DNA of 64,000 nt from Rubrolithibacter danxiaensis. GTDB lineage: Bacteria; Bacteroidota; Bacteroidia; Sphingobacteriales; Sphingobacteriaceae. Numbering within the stretch: position 1 is the stretch's first letter; every line of letters begins with the position of its first letter. The stretch covers positions 1 to 64,000 of the forward strand of contig NZ_JBKOPS010000006.1 in the NCBI RefSeq assembly GCF_047272945.1. The letters are read 5' to 3'. A program made the position numbers and the translations under genes. The notes under the pieces were generated by a model that had not been told where the DNA came from, made no database searches, and saw only the letters and a list, made by a program, of their open reading frames with translations. Below, one piece after another: positions 8,647 to 17,520 of the stretch.

Positions 8647-9182
8647 TGCTGAAAGGTTTATCTTATCATGTAAAGAATAAATTATTGTTGGTAACAGCGG
8701 CTCTTCTGCTAATTCTTTCCTGGATATTCGCGTTCAGCAAAACCGTCGATGTTGTTGCACAATATCGGAACTTGACCAGACAGCACGATGAGAGCAATGA
8801 TTTGTCATACAATCCCGAATATCTAAACAGAAAAAAGTCTGCAATTAATACTATTCTGAAAAGATACCAGGTTGATTCGGCGGAGTGGAAAAATGAATTC
8901 TGGTTGAATGTGTCCTCGGTAGCTTCAAACAGGGGCATCGCAGTTATTTATTCACCGGACAAGATTAGTCTTTCCTCAGACAGCTCTTCCAACGCGTTAA
9001 AACAAAAAATTCAGTTCCTCGGCCAGTTCAAGCCTTTGGTAGCCTTGCTTGATTCTTTAGAAAAAACACCACGGGTAGGCAAGATTACCAGTGTAAGTTT
9101 TGAAAGGGAAAAGAAAAGGGGATATGAGGGAGAGAAAGAAGAGGTTATTTTAAAAACAGCCTTTACAGCAATAGTAAAGTAA
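8646..9182 (+). CDS. PilO / GspM-like periplasmic assembly protein
   Basis: A 178-residue bitopic protein: a short cytoplasmic start, one membrane helix at about residues 12-30 (LLLVTAALLLILSWIFAF), a helical linker, and a C-terminal ferredoxin-like domain (about 95-178). The pattern F...FKPLVALLDSLEKTPRVGKI is typical of PilO/GspM proteins. It overlaps the stop of the PilN-like gene by one base. It is expected to pair with the PilN-like domain to form the inner-membrane alignment complex. Sequence similarity is weak, so the call depends on size, topology and position. Confidence 0.6.
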   Translation: MLKGLSYHVKNKLLLVTAALLLILSWIFAFSKTVDVVAQYRNLTRQHDESNDLSYNPEYLNRKKSAINTILKRYQVDSAEWKNEFWLNVSSVASNRGIAVIYSPDKISLSSDSSSNALKQKIQFLGQFKPLVALLDSLEKTPRVGKITSVSFEREKKRGYEGEKEEVILKTAFTAIVK

Positions 9183-9189
9183 ATAGTGT

Positions 9190-10128
9190 ATGAAGAGAAT
9201 AATAGTTTTAATTGGAATGATGTCAATATTTTCTTCCTGCAAAGAATTCATTGAGTCATCAGTAAAAGATAAAAAAGTAAGATTACTGGCGCCGGGTGAT
9301 AGTGTACAAACTAATAATTATAATCAGACCTTTTGGTGGGAGCCTGTTGAAGATGCGTCTTCTTACCGCTTACAGATCGTGAGTCCTTCGTTTGACAGTA
9401 TTGTAAGTTTAGTGACAGATACAGTTCTTAATACAGATAAGTTTCAATTTACACTTGAGCCAGGGACATACCAATGGCGGGTACGGGCGGAAAATGGTAG
9501 CAGTCAATCTCTCTATACCACCCGGTCTTTAACTATTTTTTCTTCAACAATAGCAGAGCAACATGTGCAGGTTATAAGCCCTTCTAATAATTTACTCACC
9601 AATGAAGCAGATATTACTTACCGGTGGAATAAATTGTTTGGAGCAACTCAGTATCGTCTTCAGATAGATACGAATAATTTTGCCGATACGACTAAGCTCT
9701 TGTATGATCAGACAACGGTTAATTCAGAATTTAAAGTTCCGTTAAGTAAAGAAAAAGTTCATCAGTGGCGGGTGAGAGCAGAGAACGATTCGCTCAAATC
9801 AAGATGGTCTGCAATTTATCGTTTAACCTTTGACGCTACGCCTCCTGAAAAAGTAGTTTTAAGTTCTCCGACGACAAATGAATCAGTTACTAAACCCGTA
9901 AATTTAAAATGGGAGGCGGTTGCCGGAGCAGGAAAGTATGAATTGATCGTTTTAAAAAGTGATTCTTCGTCTGTATATAACGCTACATTCCCCAAAGTGC
10001 TTACTGCTACCAGTTTCTCTTTTAATGAAGGAACGACCAACGAAAAGTTATACTGGAAGGTAAGGGCTATTGACGAAGCAGGAAATAAAGGGATTTTTAG
10101 TGAGGTTCGAAGCTTTACTGTTCAATAA
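9190..10128 (+). CDS. Lipoprotein with three Fn3-like repeats
   Basis: A 312-residue lipoprotein: the signal peptide ends in a lipobox with Cys17 (IFSSC). Three tandem Ig/Fn3-like repeats follow (about 30-118, 122-217 and 218-312). Each has a buried Trp strand (FWWEPVEDASSYRLQI, TYRWNKLFGATQYRLQI, LKWEAVAGAGKYELIV) and a closing strand of the QWRVRAEN type. This repeat type is common in exported Bacteroidota proteins. Lying between the PilO-like and PilP-like genes, it may act as the outer-membrane or periplasmic partner of the secretin, in the place PilF or GspS holds elsewhere. That role is inferred. It is not a known pilotin by sequence. Confidence 0.7.
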   Translation: MKRIIVLIGMMSIFSSCKEFIESSVKDKKVRLLAPGDSVQTNNYNQTFWWEPVEDASSYRLQIVSPSFDSIVSLVTDTVLNTDKFQFTLEPGTYQWRVRAENGSSQSLYTTRSLTIFSSTIAEQHVQVISPSNNLLTNEADITYRWNKLFGATQYRLQIDTNNFADTTKLLYDQTTVNSEFKVPLSKEKVHQWRVRAENDSLKSRWSAIYRLTFDATPPEKVVLSSPTTNESVTKPVNLKWEAVAGAGKYELIVLKSDSSSVYNATFPKVLTATSFSFNEGTTNEKLYWKVRAIDEAGNKGIFSEVRSFTVQ

Positions 10129-10133
10129 AGTCA

Positions 10134-10628
10134 ATGAAATCCAAAAAGATAACCTATATTCTCATTGTTTCTGTAGCCGCGATATGGGGAATAATATTTT
10201 ATCGCATTTTTTTAGCTGCAAATAAGGATGATGACAATCTTGAACATCTTAGCGAGACTGTTTCTTTAGCTTCCGAACCGCTGGAGAATTACGATGAACA
10301 GGATACTTTTAAGTTGGCGCTCAATTACCGTGATCCTTTTCTGGGAACTACAGCAAAAGATACGTTGACTGTTATGCCTGTTATAAATCCTTCAACTTCT
10401 GCACCTGTAAGTGTTACAGCTCCTTCGATCAATTGGGATATTATTAAATACACGGGATTTATAATTAATCCTTCTACAAAGAAGCGAGTTGCCCTGGTAC
10501 GAATTAATGAAAGGGAGAAAATGCTTTCCGAGGGAGACCGTAGTGAGGGCGTAAAACTCCTCAGAAATCTGAAAGATTCAATTCAGATTTCCTATCAGGG
10601 AAAAACGAAATACATTGTTTTGAAATAG
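10134..10628 (+). CDS. GspC / PilP-like secretin-linking protein
   Basis: A 164-residue bitopic protein with one N-terminal membrane helix (about 7-27), a flexible acidic linker, the motif NYRDPFLG (~63) and a small beta-rich end (about 105-164). The end has the HR-domain pattern: a strand KYTGFIINPSTKKRVALV, a turn MLSEGDRSEGVKLL and a strand SIQISYQGKTKYIVL. The RDPF box and the LxEGD...GVKLL pattern are characteristic of PilP and GspC. These proteins bridge the inner-membrane complex and the secretin N0 ring. It begins five bases after the lipoprotein stop. Confidence 0.68.
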   Translation: MKSKKITYILIVSVAAIWGIIFYRIFLAANKDDDNLEHLSETVSLASEPLENYDEQDTFKLALNYRDPFLGTTAKDTLTVMPVINPSTSAPVSVTAPSINWDIIKYTGFIINPSTKKRVALVRINEREKMLSEGDRSEGVKLLRNLKDSIQISYQGKTKYIVLK

Positions 10629-10632
10629 TTGT

Positions 10633-11211
10633 ATGAAATACTTGTTTACCATTATTGCTGCTGTTCTTTTTAATGCTTTTGCATTTTGTCAGTCTTATAA
10701 AAAACTCGTGGAACCTAAAGTTACTATTAGCTATCCCGATCATTCGGTGACCTTCTTTGTGAAAGCGATGAAAGGCACGCTTTCATCAGATACCGAGAAA
10801 CATTATTACTGGTATTCAGCCAATCATATTTCGATTACACAAGGGGGTTACAGCGGTAAGTTGCTTCATGGTACTTATACTGATTATTACCTGAATAAAA
10901 ATTTAAAAGAAAAGGGAAAGTTTAATAAAGGGTTAAAAAAAGGGGAGTGGCTATCCTGGTACGAAAGCGGCCACTTGAAAGACAGATATAGCTGGAATTC
11001 TGGTAAAAAGAATGGGAAGTATAGTTTATATGATACAGAAGGAAGACTAAAAGAGAAAGGTAAGTACCGGAATGACTTGTTAAACGGTAAAATTACCGTG
11101 TATTCGGAAAAAGACTCTTCGTCATATTATCGCAATGGAAAAGCGTATAAACCTAAAAAAATTAAATTAAAACTTCCAAAAAGCATCTCACCGCTGCATT
11201 GGATCTTTTAG
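10633..11211 (+). CDS. MORN-repeat exported protein, last gene of the secretion operon
   Basis: A 192-residue protein with a signal peptide (AFAFCQ at about 15-20) and MORN-type repeats of the YwqK family at about residues 75-175. Repeat units are GKFNKGLKKGEWLSWYESG, GKKNGKYSLYDTEGRL and GKYRNDLLNGKITVYSE. Such proteins are exported beta-hairpin repeat proteins of unclear role in Bacteroidota. The gene follows the PilP-like gene by four bases. The last residues (KSISPLHWIF) do not look like a MORN ending, and the frame of the next gene is already open under them. The original 3' end may therefore have been replaced at the island junction. Confidence 0.7.
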   Translation: MKYLFTIIAAVLFNAFAFCQSYKKLVEPKVTISYPDHSVTFFVKAMKGTLSSDTEKHYYWYSANHISITQGGYSGKLLHGTYTDYYLNKNLKEKGKFNKGLKKGEWLSWYESGHLKDRYSWNSGKKNGKYSLYDTEGRLKEKGKYRNDLLNGKITVYSEKDSSSYYRNGKAYKPKKIKLKLPKSISPLHWIF

Positions 11212-12116
11212 GAAAAAAGCCAACAGCTCTCAATAGTAACGAGGTTGGCGGCACTGAACATTACATTGACGAAGTAACTGCCCCTGGCAATACGGCACTT
11301 ATATTAAGCGAGTTAGGAAAAGTTTACGAATTTTCAGGCGACCTTAAGCAAGCGATCGGCTATTATGAGAAGGCGATCAAGGTCCAACAACAATGTAATG
11401 ACGAAACAAACCTGCTAAGTAGCTATCACCATTTAGGATTTTGTTTAATTCATACCGGAAAAATAGATGAAGGCTTAAAACTATTGTTGTTAACGGTTGA
11501 AGGTTTTCATCGAAATCGACAATACGAGTATCTCGGTAATTCGCTATCAGAGATTGGGCACGTAGTTTACGAGCGGCCTGAATTACTCAATAACCCACTT
11601 TTGAATGAAGAACGGATTGAAGTGGCACTTGAAAATGTCAGTGAACAATTAACAGATATTTATACTCGGTTAATTTCTGCTATGAATGCTGAGCAAGCGG
11701 TTGCCGCTATGCCTAATCCCTTGAAAGGAAAGTTGCTTTATTTGACCATGTTGATATCCTGTACACCTTTCAGGGATCTACTTTGGCGCTCCATGGGCCA
11801 ACTTTATCAACTGCTAAAAGTCGATAGTTCAAATAAAGACTACCTTCTATTGATCATAGGGCTCGGTTATATCACCGGTGGCGTTGACGAATGGCGTGAA
11901 GGGGCTGAGGCCGAGCGGATAATAGAACAATTGTGCTTTCATTGTATCATGCTAAATGGCGGCCGGGATATCAACGGTAAAACTAAAGTATTTCAATGGT
12001 TCGCGTTCTGGATGAACACCGTAGGTTTAAGGCAAGGCATTACCCCCGAAGAGATGTGGATAGATGCGTTAAGGATCACGGATATGACCGAGCTCATGAA
12101 GAAATACCGTAATTGA
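11199..12116 (+). CDS. TPR protein, apparently lacking its 5' end
   Basis: A protein of about 305 residues with tetratricopeptide-like helices in the first third (ALILSELGKVYEFSGDLKQ, AIGYYEKAIKVQQQ, LSSYHHLGFCLIHTGKIDEG). A long helical region of unknown type follows. The frame has no ATG near its start. It can begin at TTG 11199 but is open back to 11166, giving HLTAALDLLGKK just before, which reads like protein sequence. This suggests a 5'-truncated gene fused to the end of the MORN gene region. Its codon use (many ATC, GCG and GATC) resembles the defence genes downstream rather than the AT-rich secretion operon. Function unknown; TPR proteins often serve as scaffolds. Confidence 0.5.
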   Translation: MDLLGKKPTALNSNEVGGTEHYIDEVTAPGNTALILSELGKVYEFSGDLKQAIGYYEKAIKVQQQCNDETNLLSSYHHLGFCLIHTGKIDEGLKLLLLTVEGFHRNRQYEYLGNSLSEIGHVVYERPELLNNPLLNEERIEVALENVSEQLTDIYTRLISAMNAEQAVAAMPNPLKGKLLYLTMLISCTPFRDLLWRSMGQLYQLLKVDSSNKDYLLLIIGLGYITGGVDEWREGAEAERIIEQLCFHCIMLNGGRDINGKTKVFQWFAFWMNTVGLRQGITPEEMWIDALRITDMTELMKKYRN

Positions 12117-12324
12117 TCAATCTATATGTAAGTTAATTTCGCGCTATCGTGCTCAAATAAAAAATTAACATTGAGTTAGTTATCAAGAATAGTTGTCATC
12201 AACAGAATACTTATCGATCTTTATATTAAGAAAAACTGTATAAATACAAGATTCTTTGCTGATATTTACAGATTCGACTTGCTAATATAGTTAGTATTTT
12301 TTTACTTTGTTTTTTTAATTATTT
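12117..12324 (+). promoter_or_regulatory. AT-rich leader of the phosphorothioation operon
   Basis: A 208-bp AT-rich region that must hold the promoter for the gene at 12325. The best candidate is TTG at about 12277 with TACTTTG about 20 bp later (near 12303-12310). This resembles the Bacteroidota -33 TTTG / -7 TAnnTTTG pattern, but the match is imperfect. No Shine-Dalgarno sequence precedes ATG 12325; the A/T-rich bases before it are normal for this phylum. Confidence 0.3.
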
Positions 12325-13194
12325 ATGGCAGCACTAACTACTTCTGATAATATGCGTCTCACGCTGTCTGGACACGAGACCTTCCATTGCCGACACCTTT
12401 GGCTTAAGAAAGGCTACGATTTTGTTCGCGAAGGGCATGCATTCGCTGATGCGGATGCGGTTGTCACTTTGGGTGTAGGAAAAAACATGGTCACAGCAAT
12501 CAAATTTTGGCTCAAAGCGTTCGACGTGCTTGGACCAAATGATCAGTTAACTGAATTCGCACATTTTTTATTTGATAATGAAGCCGGCATTGACCCTTAT
12601 TTAGAAGATGATCAAAGTCTTTGGCTATTACATTATAAATTGGTCAAAAATAACTTTGCCTCTATTTACTCGCTGGTATTCAATGAATTCCGGAAAGAAA
12701 AAATGCAATTTACCAAAGAGAATTTTCAGGCTTTTGTCCTACGTAAATCAGAGCAAGTCAATCCAAAGACCGCAGGCGACGATTTTGACGTTTTCAAAAA
12801 AATGTACCTCAATAAGTCTGAAGACAATAAACTTACCGAAGATTCATTTTTGGGTTTGCTGGCCGATCTACAATTGCTAAAATCACAGCATAAAGGAAGC
12901 TATTTTATTGTCAATTCCGATCGCTCTTCTTTAAGCCCGGCAGTATTCCTTTACGCTGTTTTAGATAATGAACAATTTGGCGCATCTGTCAGCCTACAAG
13001 CTTTAGAGAATGACGAGAACGGCCCCGGTAACATTTTTGCGCTTAGCAGAAATGCGATTTTAGAATTGATCGATCTGGTAAAAGAGCAATTTGGCGATGA
13101 CTACACCTTTAACGACCATGCTGGCGTCAAAGAGTTTCAGGTCAAAAAACGCCCTAGTGATATTTATAATGTACTTAAACCCGTTGTGCTATGA
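12325..13194 (+). CDS. sspB: DUF4007 protein, SspB-like nickase of phosphorothioation
   Basis: A 289-residue DUF4007 protein. The family's N-terminal signature is clear: LSGHETFHCRHLWLKKGYDF (residues 13-32), then VTLGVGKNMVTAIKFWLKA (~49-67). In the Ssp single-strand phosphorothioation system, as I recall it, SspB is the DUF4007 protein and nicks DNA so that sulfur can be inserted. Here it is the first gene of an operon with the SspC-like ATPase (4-bp ATGA overlap) and the SspD-like enzyme, the order of known sspBCD loci. The paired His-Glu...His-Cys-Arg-His residues at the start are likely active-site or metal residues; that is inference. No signal peptide or membrane helix is present, so it is cytoplasmic. 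Confidence 0.8.
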   Translation: MAALTTSDNMRLTLSGHETFHCRHLWLKKGYDFVREGHAFADADAVVTLGVGKNMVTAIKFWLKAFDVLGPNDQLTEFAHFLFDNEAGIDPYLEDDQSLWLLHYKLVKNNFASIYSLVFNEFRKEKMQFTKENFQAFVLRKSEQVNPKTAGDDFDVFKKMYLNKSEDNKLTEDSFLGLLADLQLLKSQHKGSYFIVNSDRSSLSPAVFLYAVLDNEQFGASVSLQALENDENGPGNIFALSRNAILELIDLVKEQFGDDYTFNDHAGVKEFQVKKRPSDIYNVLKPVVL

Positions 13195-16100
13195 AAGGAC
13201 AATTCACACCATCCATTAATATAGAGCGCGACGAAACCAAGTCCTTTGCTTATATCGCTACACCCAACGCCGTTAAAACCGTCGAGCAGTTGGAATCAGA
13301 TATTGATGCCGGGCTTCGATCTTTTAATATCATTGGGTCTTATGGCACAGGCAAATCTTCTTTTTTGCTTGCGCTTGAACAGACGTTGACCAACAAAGCA
13401 AAACACTTTGATACAAAACTGTTCGCCGGTCGCCCTAACGTTTTTTTAAAGATCGTCGGCAGTTATGAGTCGATCATCGATGTGTTTGCTGAACGCCTTG
13501 GCGTTACGCAGATCAAGAATCGTGTCGAGCATACCCTTACGGAGATCATGTCCGTTTATGGCAACATCAAAAAAGACGGGGCCTTAATGATCGTCTTGGA
13601 TGAGTTCGGCAAGTTTTTGGAGTATGCGGCACAACATGAACCCGAAAAAGAGCTTTATTTCATTCAGCAACTAGCAGAACTGGCCAACGACCCGCGTCAT
13701 CGCATAGTACTGATCACATCTGTACACCAAAGCTTTGACACCTATGCTTACGACTTAAACAGACGCCTCCGTCAAGAATGGACAAAAGTAAAAGGCCGGT
13801 TTAAAGAAGTCACCTTTAACGAACCGGTAGAACAACTGCTATTTTTAGCAGCCGAACATATCGCACGTGCGACCGAGTTTGTACCACCGAAACGGAAGGT
13901 CAAAGCGGCTTTGGAGATCTTTGAACGCAGTAAAGCCTTCAAATCTACTTATGCCAAGGAGATAACGGAGAAACTTTTCCCATTGGATCTGCTTTCAGCG
14001 AATGTACTGACCCTAGCGCTACAACGATACGGGCAAAATGAAAGGTCCCTATTCTCTTTCCTGGAATCAACCGATAATACCAGTTTGTCTCGATTCGCTC
14101 AGCAATCAAAAGAGCCATTCTATAACTTATCGCATGTATTTGATTACCTGACCAATAATTTCTTCTCTTTCCTTAACTCTAAATACAACCCCGATGCCGC
14201 TTCTTGGTCGGCGATCAAAGTTGCTATTGAACAAGTGGAAAGTAGTTTTGACCTGGGGATCAATAACTACCTTAAACTGGTTAAAAGCATCGGCCTATTA
14301 AATAACTTCTCGGCCACTGGCGCAGTATTGGATGAACAATTCATGGCTGCTTATGCCAATCAAGTGCTCGGAATTTCTGATGCGGAAAACGTGATCAGCG
14401 ACCTTGTCGCCAAAAAGATCATCCGCTACCGCGCACATAGTAAACGTTATGTATTAACGGAAGAGACCGAGGTCGATATAGAATTGGCACTCCTGGAGGC
14501 CGAATCGACCGTTTCTGCGATCACAGATATCCCGACCGTCTTAAAGAAATACTTTGAATTCAGCCCTGCCTTGGCCAAAGAGTTCAGCTATCTTAACGGC
14601 ACCAGCCGCTACTTTCAATATGAGATCAGTGAGCATCCTCGTTTGATCAAACCCGTGGGCGAGATCGATGGGTATATTCAATTGATTTTTAAAGAACAGC
14701 CTGATGAAAGCTTACTAACCGAGCTATCCAAAAATGATTGTGCTAATGTCTTCGTAGCCTATCAAAACACAAAACGCATTAAAACCCTGCTGCATGATCT
14801 GGAAAAGACCCAAAAAGTACTTTCCGAAAATTTGCATGACCGGGTCGCGCGTCGTGAATTGGAGAGCATAATTACGCATGAAAAAGCGCTATTGAACCAT
14901 TACATCTTAGATAATCTTTATAAAGGAGAAGGAGAAGTATTATGGTATTGGAACGGTAATACCGAAACAGTAGGATCGAAAAAAGCCTTCAATAAGTTAC
15001 TGACCAAGATCTGTAAAGAAGTTTATAAAGAAGCCCCGGTCTTTCGCAATGAACTGGTCAATAAACATAAAATATCCAGTGCCATACACACCGCGAAACG
15101 CAACTATTTTAAAGCGTTAGCCAATGATTGGGATAAAGCAGATCTCGGCATCCCTGCACACAAATTTCCGCCTGAGAAGATGATCTTTAAATCATTGCTA
15201 CAGGATAGCGGATTGGCACCTTACCGAGATGACCAATATCAAGGAATTGCACTTCAGCCTACGGATAATTTTTACCACCTGTGGCGTCAAAGCAACGAGT
15301 TTCTCGATAGCACCAAAGGCGCACGCAAGCCTCTTACAGGTCTATCTGAACAACTAAGCGCCGCTCCTTTTAAATTAAAACAGGGGTTCTTAGATTTCTG
15401 GATACCCTCTTTTTTATTTTTAAAACGAGATGATTTTGCGTTATATGTAGATGGTGCGTTCATTCCCAATATATCCGAAGAAACGTTAGAGCTGATCGCG
15501 AAGAAACCTAAAGATTTTGAGATCAAAGCCTTTGATATCGACGGTGTCAAACTGGATATCTTCAATAGTTACCGGATCATATTAGATCAAGAAAGTAAGC
15601 AAAAGCTGGGCAACGTATCATTTATTGAAACGATCAAACCTTTTTTAGTTTTCTACCGCACCTTGCCTGATTACGCAAAACAAACCCAGCGGCTCAGTAA
15701 AGAAGGTTTAGCGATCAGAGATGCCATATCCAAGTCTAAAGATCCAGAAGCAACATTCTTTGATACCTTTCCTATGGCATTAGGCACCAATATCACTGAA
15801 TTGAATGAATTTCCCGAAAACCTGCCTTCCTACAGCGACACTTTGCAGGCGGCGATCAGGGAGATACGTACTTGTTTTGATGGTTTGGTTGAACGCTTTG
15901 AAAGTTTTATTCGCCAGGAATTACTTTTTGAGGAGAGCACGCTGAGCTTTGAAGACCTAAAAGCTAAGCTGCAGAAACGCTACCAATATTTAAAGCGGCA
16001 TCTACTACTACCCAAACAAAAGGCATTTGTTCAACGCATCGATTCCCAGCTGGATGAAAAACGGCCTTGGCTTAGTTCAGTATGTCAAGCGCTCAGTGGT

Positions 16101-16412
16101 AAACCTTTGGAAAATCTCAACGATGACGACGAGGTTTTACTCTATGATCAAATTCGTGCCATGGTACAAGACCTTGATGGCCTAACAGAGTTATCGGTAA
16201 TCGATATCGATGAAACCAAAGAAGAGGTTTACAATATACAAGTGACTACGTTTGGCAAGTCCGCTTCTAAAAGCATCATTCGTTTACCGAAACTGGCATC
16301 GATACAGTTAGAACCACTGGTTTCTTCATTAGAATCTAATCTTAGCGATGACTTGGAATTGAATAAGGTCGTTTTAACTACATTGCTTCAAAAACTATTG
16401 GCCAATGAATAA
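13191..16412 (+). CDS. sspC: Large P-loop ATPase, SspC-like
   Basis: A 1073-residue cytoplasmic ATPase. The Walker A motif GSYGTGKSS is at residues 49-57 and a Walker B-like LMIVLDEFGKFLEY at ~130-143. A sensor-type region follows (HRIVLITSVHQSF, ~178). Helical regions and a long C-terminal part with no clear family come after that. Size and layout agree with SspC, the ATPase of the SspBCD core; related P-loop proteins occur as BrxC/PglY in BREX. It overlaps the DUF4007 gene by 4 bp and the PAPS-reductase-like gene by 8 bp, so the three are translationally coupled. It probably drives assembly or remodelling of the modification complex on DNA. BrxC was considered, but no pglZ or pglX is present. 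Confidence 0.75.
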   Translation: MKGQFTPSINIERDETKSFAYIATPNAVKTVEQLESDIDAGLRSFNIIGSYGTGKSSFLLALEQTLTNKAKHFDTKLFAGRPNVFLKIVGSYESIIDVFAERLGVTQIKNRVEHTLTEIMSVYGNIKKDGALMIVLDEFGKFLEYAAQHEPEKELYFIQQLAELANDPRHRIVLITSVHQSFDTYAYDLNRRLRQEWTKVKGRFKEVTFNEPVEQLLFLAAEHIARATEFVPPKRKVKAALEIFERSKAFKSTYAKEITEKLFPLDLLSANVLTLALQRYGQNERSLFSFLESTDNTSLSRFAQQSKEPFYNLSHVFDYLTNNFFSFLNSKYNPDAASWSAIKVAIEQVESSFDLGINNYLKLVKSIGLLNNFSATGAVLDEQFMAAYANQVLGISDAENVISDLVAKKIIRYRAHSKRYVLTEETEVDIELALLEAESTVSAITDIPTVLKKYFEFSPALAKEFSYLNGTSRYFQYEISEHPRLIKPVGEIDGYIQLIFKEQPDESLLTELSKNDCANVFVAYQNTKRIKTLLHDLEKTQKVLSENLHDRVARRELESIITHEKALLNHYILDNLYKGEGEVLWYWNGNTETVGSKKAFNKLLTKICKEVYKEAPVFRNELVNKHKISSAIHTAKRNYFKALANDWDKADLGIPAHKFPPEKMIFKSLLQDSGLAPYRDDQYQGIALQPTDNFYHLWRQSNEFLDSTKGARKPLTGLSEQLSAAPFKLKQGFLDFWIPSFLFLKRDDFALYVDGAFIPNISEETLELIAKKPKDFEIKAFDIDGVKLDIFNSYRIILDQESKQKLGNVSFIETIKPFLVFYRTLPDYAKQTQRLSKEGLAIRDAISKSKDPEATFFDTFPMALGTNITELNEFPENLPSYSDTLQAAIREIRTCFDGLVERFESFIRQELLFEESTLSFEDLKAKLQKRYQYLKRHLLLPKQKAFVQRIDSQLDEKRPWLSSVCQALSGKPLENLNDDDEVLLYDQIRAMVQDLDGLTELSVIDIDETKEEVYNIQVTTFGKSASKSIIRLPKLASIQLEPLVSSLESNLSDDLELNKVVLTTLLQKLLANE

Positions 16413-17508
16413 AGTAAGACACGTACTAGGCATTTCCGGCGGTAAAGACAGCGCCGCCCTGGCCATATATTTAAGGACGCTTTATCCGCTAATGGATATC
16501 GAATATTATTCCAGCGATACCGGAAAGGAATTAGACGAAACCTATCAACTGATCCGAAACCTGGAGATCTACCTCGGTAAGTCCATACAGATCCTCAAGG
16601 CCGCCGAAAACAGCCATGAAGATCCATTTGATCATTTTTTAAAGATGTACGGCGGTTTTTTGCCTTCATCAAATTCGCGTTGGTGTACCAAAAAACTTAA
16701 ATTGGAACCCTTTGAAAAGTATGTTGGAACTGACCCGGTAGTATCTTATGTTGGTATTCGCGGAGATGAAGACCGTGAAGGATATATTTCCCGTCGTTCA
16801 AACATCCAATCCATCTTTCCATTTCGCCGTAACATTTGGAGTGAAGACGTTATTGAAAAGTTCCTTGCCAACAATATCCAGGAAAAACTGATCGACACAC
16901 TTCCATCGCTAGGCTTCGGAGCGACAGCCGAAAAGATGCAGCAGGTCTTACTCAAACCATTAAGTATGGCCTACCACATGCACAATAAACTCAACCAGTT
17001 ATTAGATGTCGGCGTGCGAGAGACCAACCACCTGATATATAGCTTTTTGAAGACCACCAATTATCCTTTGGCATTGGATAACACTTATTTCCCATTGTTA
17101 GACAATGAAGATAACTTGAACCGTGATCGCATTTTTCAAATACTCGAAGAGTCCGGTGTAGGTGTACCAAACTATTACAAGAAGATCGATTTTGCGGTCG
17201 GAGATCGGTCGTCTTCCTACGCCCGCAGCCGATCAGGTTGTTTCTTTTGTTTTTACCAACAGAAGATCGAGTGGGTATGGTTATATGAGCAGCATCCCGA
17301 GCTCTTTCAAAAGGCAATGACCTATGAAAAGGATGGATATACCTGGATGCAGAATGAAAGTCTGGAGCAATTGATCGCACCTGACCGGATCAAGCAGATC
17401 AAAACCGAATACATGAAAAGACAGGAGCGCACTAAAACGAAATCCAACTTCTTACTTGATATACTTGATGAAGAAGAAGGTGTTGGTTGTGCCTCATGTT
17501 TCATCTAA
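16405..17508 (+). CDS. sspD: PAPS-reductase-family ATP pyrophosphatase, SspD/DndC-like
   Basis: A 367-residue enzyme of the adenine nucleotide alpha-hydrolase fold. The PP-loop is SGGKDS at residues 11-16, followed by EYYSSDTGKELDETY. Five cysteines look functional: C94 in SRWCTKKLK, C279 and C282 in SGCFFCF, and C363 and C366 in GCASCF. In DndC four Cys residues hold a [4Fe-4S] cluster. In phosphorothioation this protein activates the DNA phosphate with ATP before sulfur replaces a non-bridging oxygen. It is the third gene of the coupled operon, overlapping the ATPase gene by 8 bp. BrxP of type 4 BREX is an alternative relative, but the DUF4007 partner favours Ssp. No sspA-like cysteine desulfurase is encoded anywhere in the window. 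Confidence 0.85.
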   Translation: MNKVRHVLGISGGKDSAALAIYLRTLYPLMDIEYYSSDTGKELDETYQLIRNLEIYLGKSIQILKAAENSHEDPFDHFLKMYGGFLPSSNSRWCTKKLKLEPFEKYVGTDPVVSYVGIRGDEDREGYISRRSNIQSIFPFRRNIWSEDVIEKFLANNIQEKLIDTLPSLGFGATAEKMQQVLLKPLSMAYHMHNKLNQLLDVGVRETNHLIYSFLKTTNYPLALDNTYFPLLDNEDNLNRDRIFQILEESGVGVPNYYKKIDFAVGDRSSSYARSRSGCFFCFYQQKIEWVWLYEQHPELFQKAMTYEKDGYTWMQNESLEQLIAPDRIKQIKTEYMKRQERTKTKSNFLLDILDEEEGVGCASCFI

Positions 17509-17520
17509 TAGTTTAAGATT

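Noticed and set aside
12325..17508. BREX type 4 (PAPS-reductase-family BrxP with a BrxC-like ATPase)
   Set aside because: No PglZ alkaline-phosphatase-like protein, no BrxL and no methylase are present; the DUF4007 gene and the DUF262-DUF1524 gene fit the Ssp system better.
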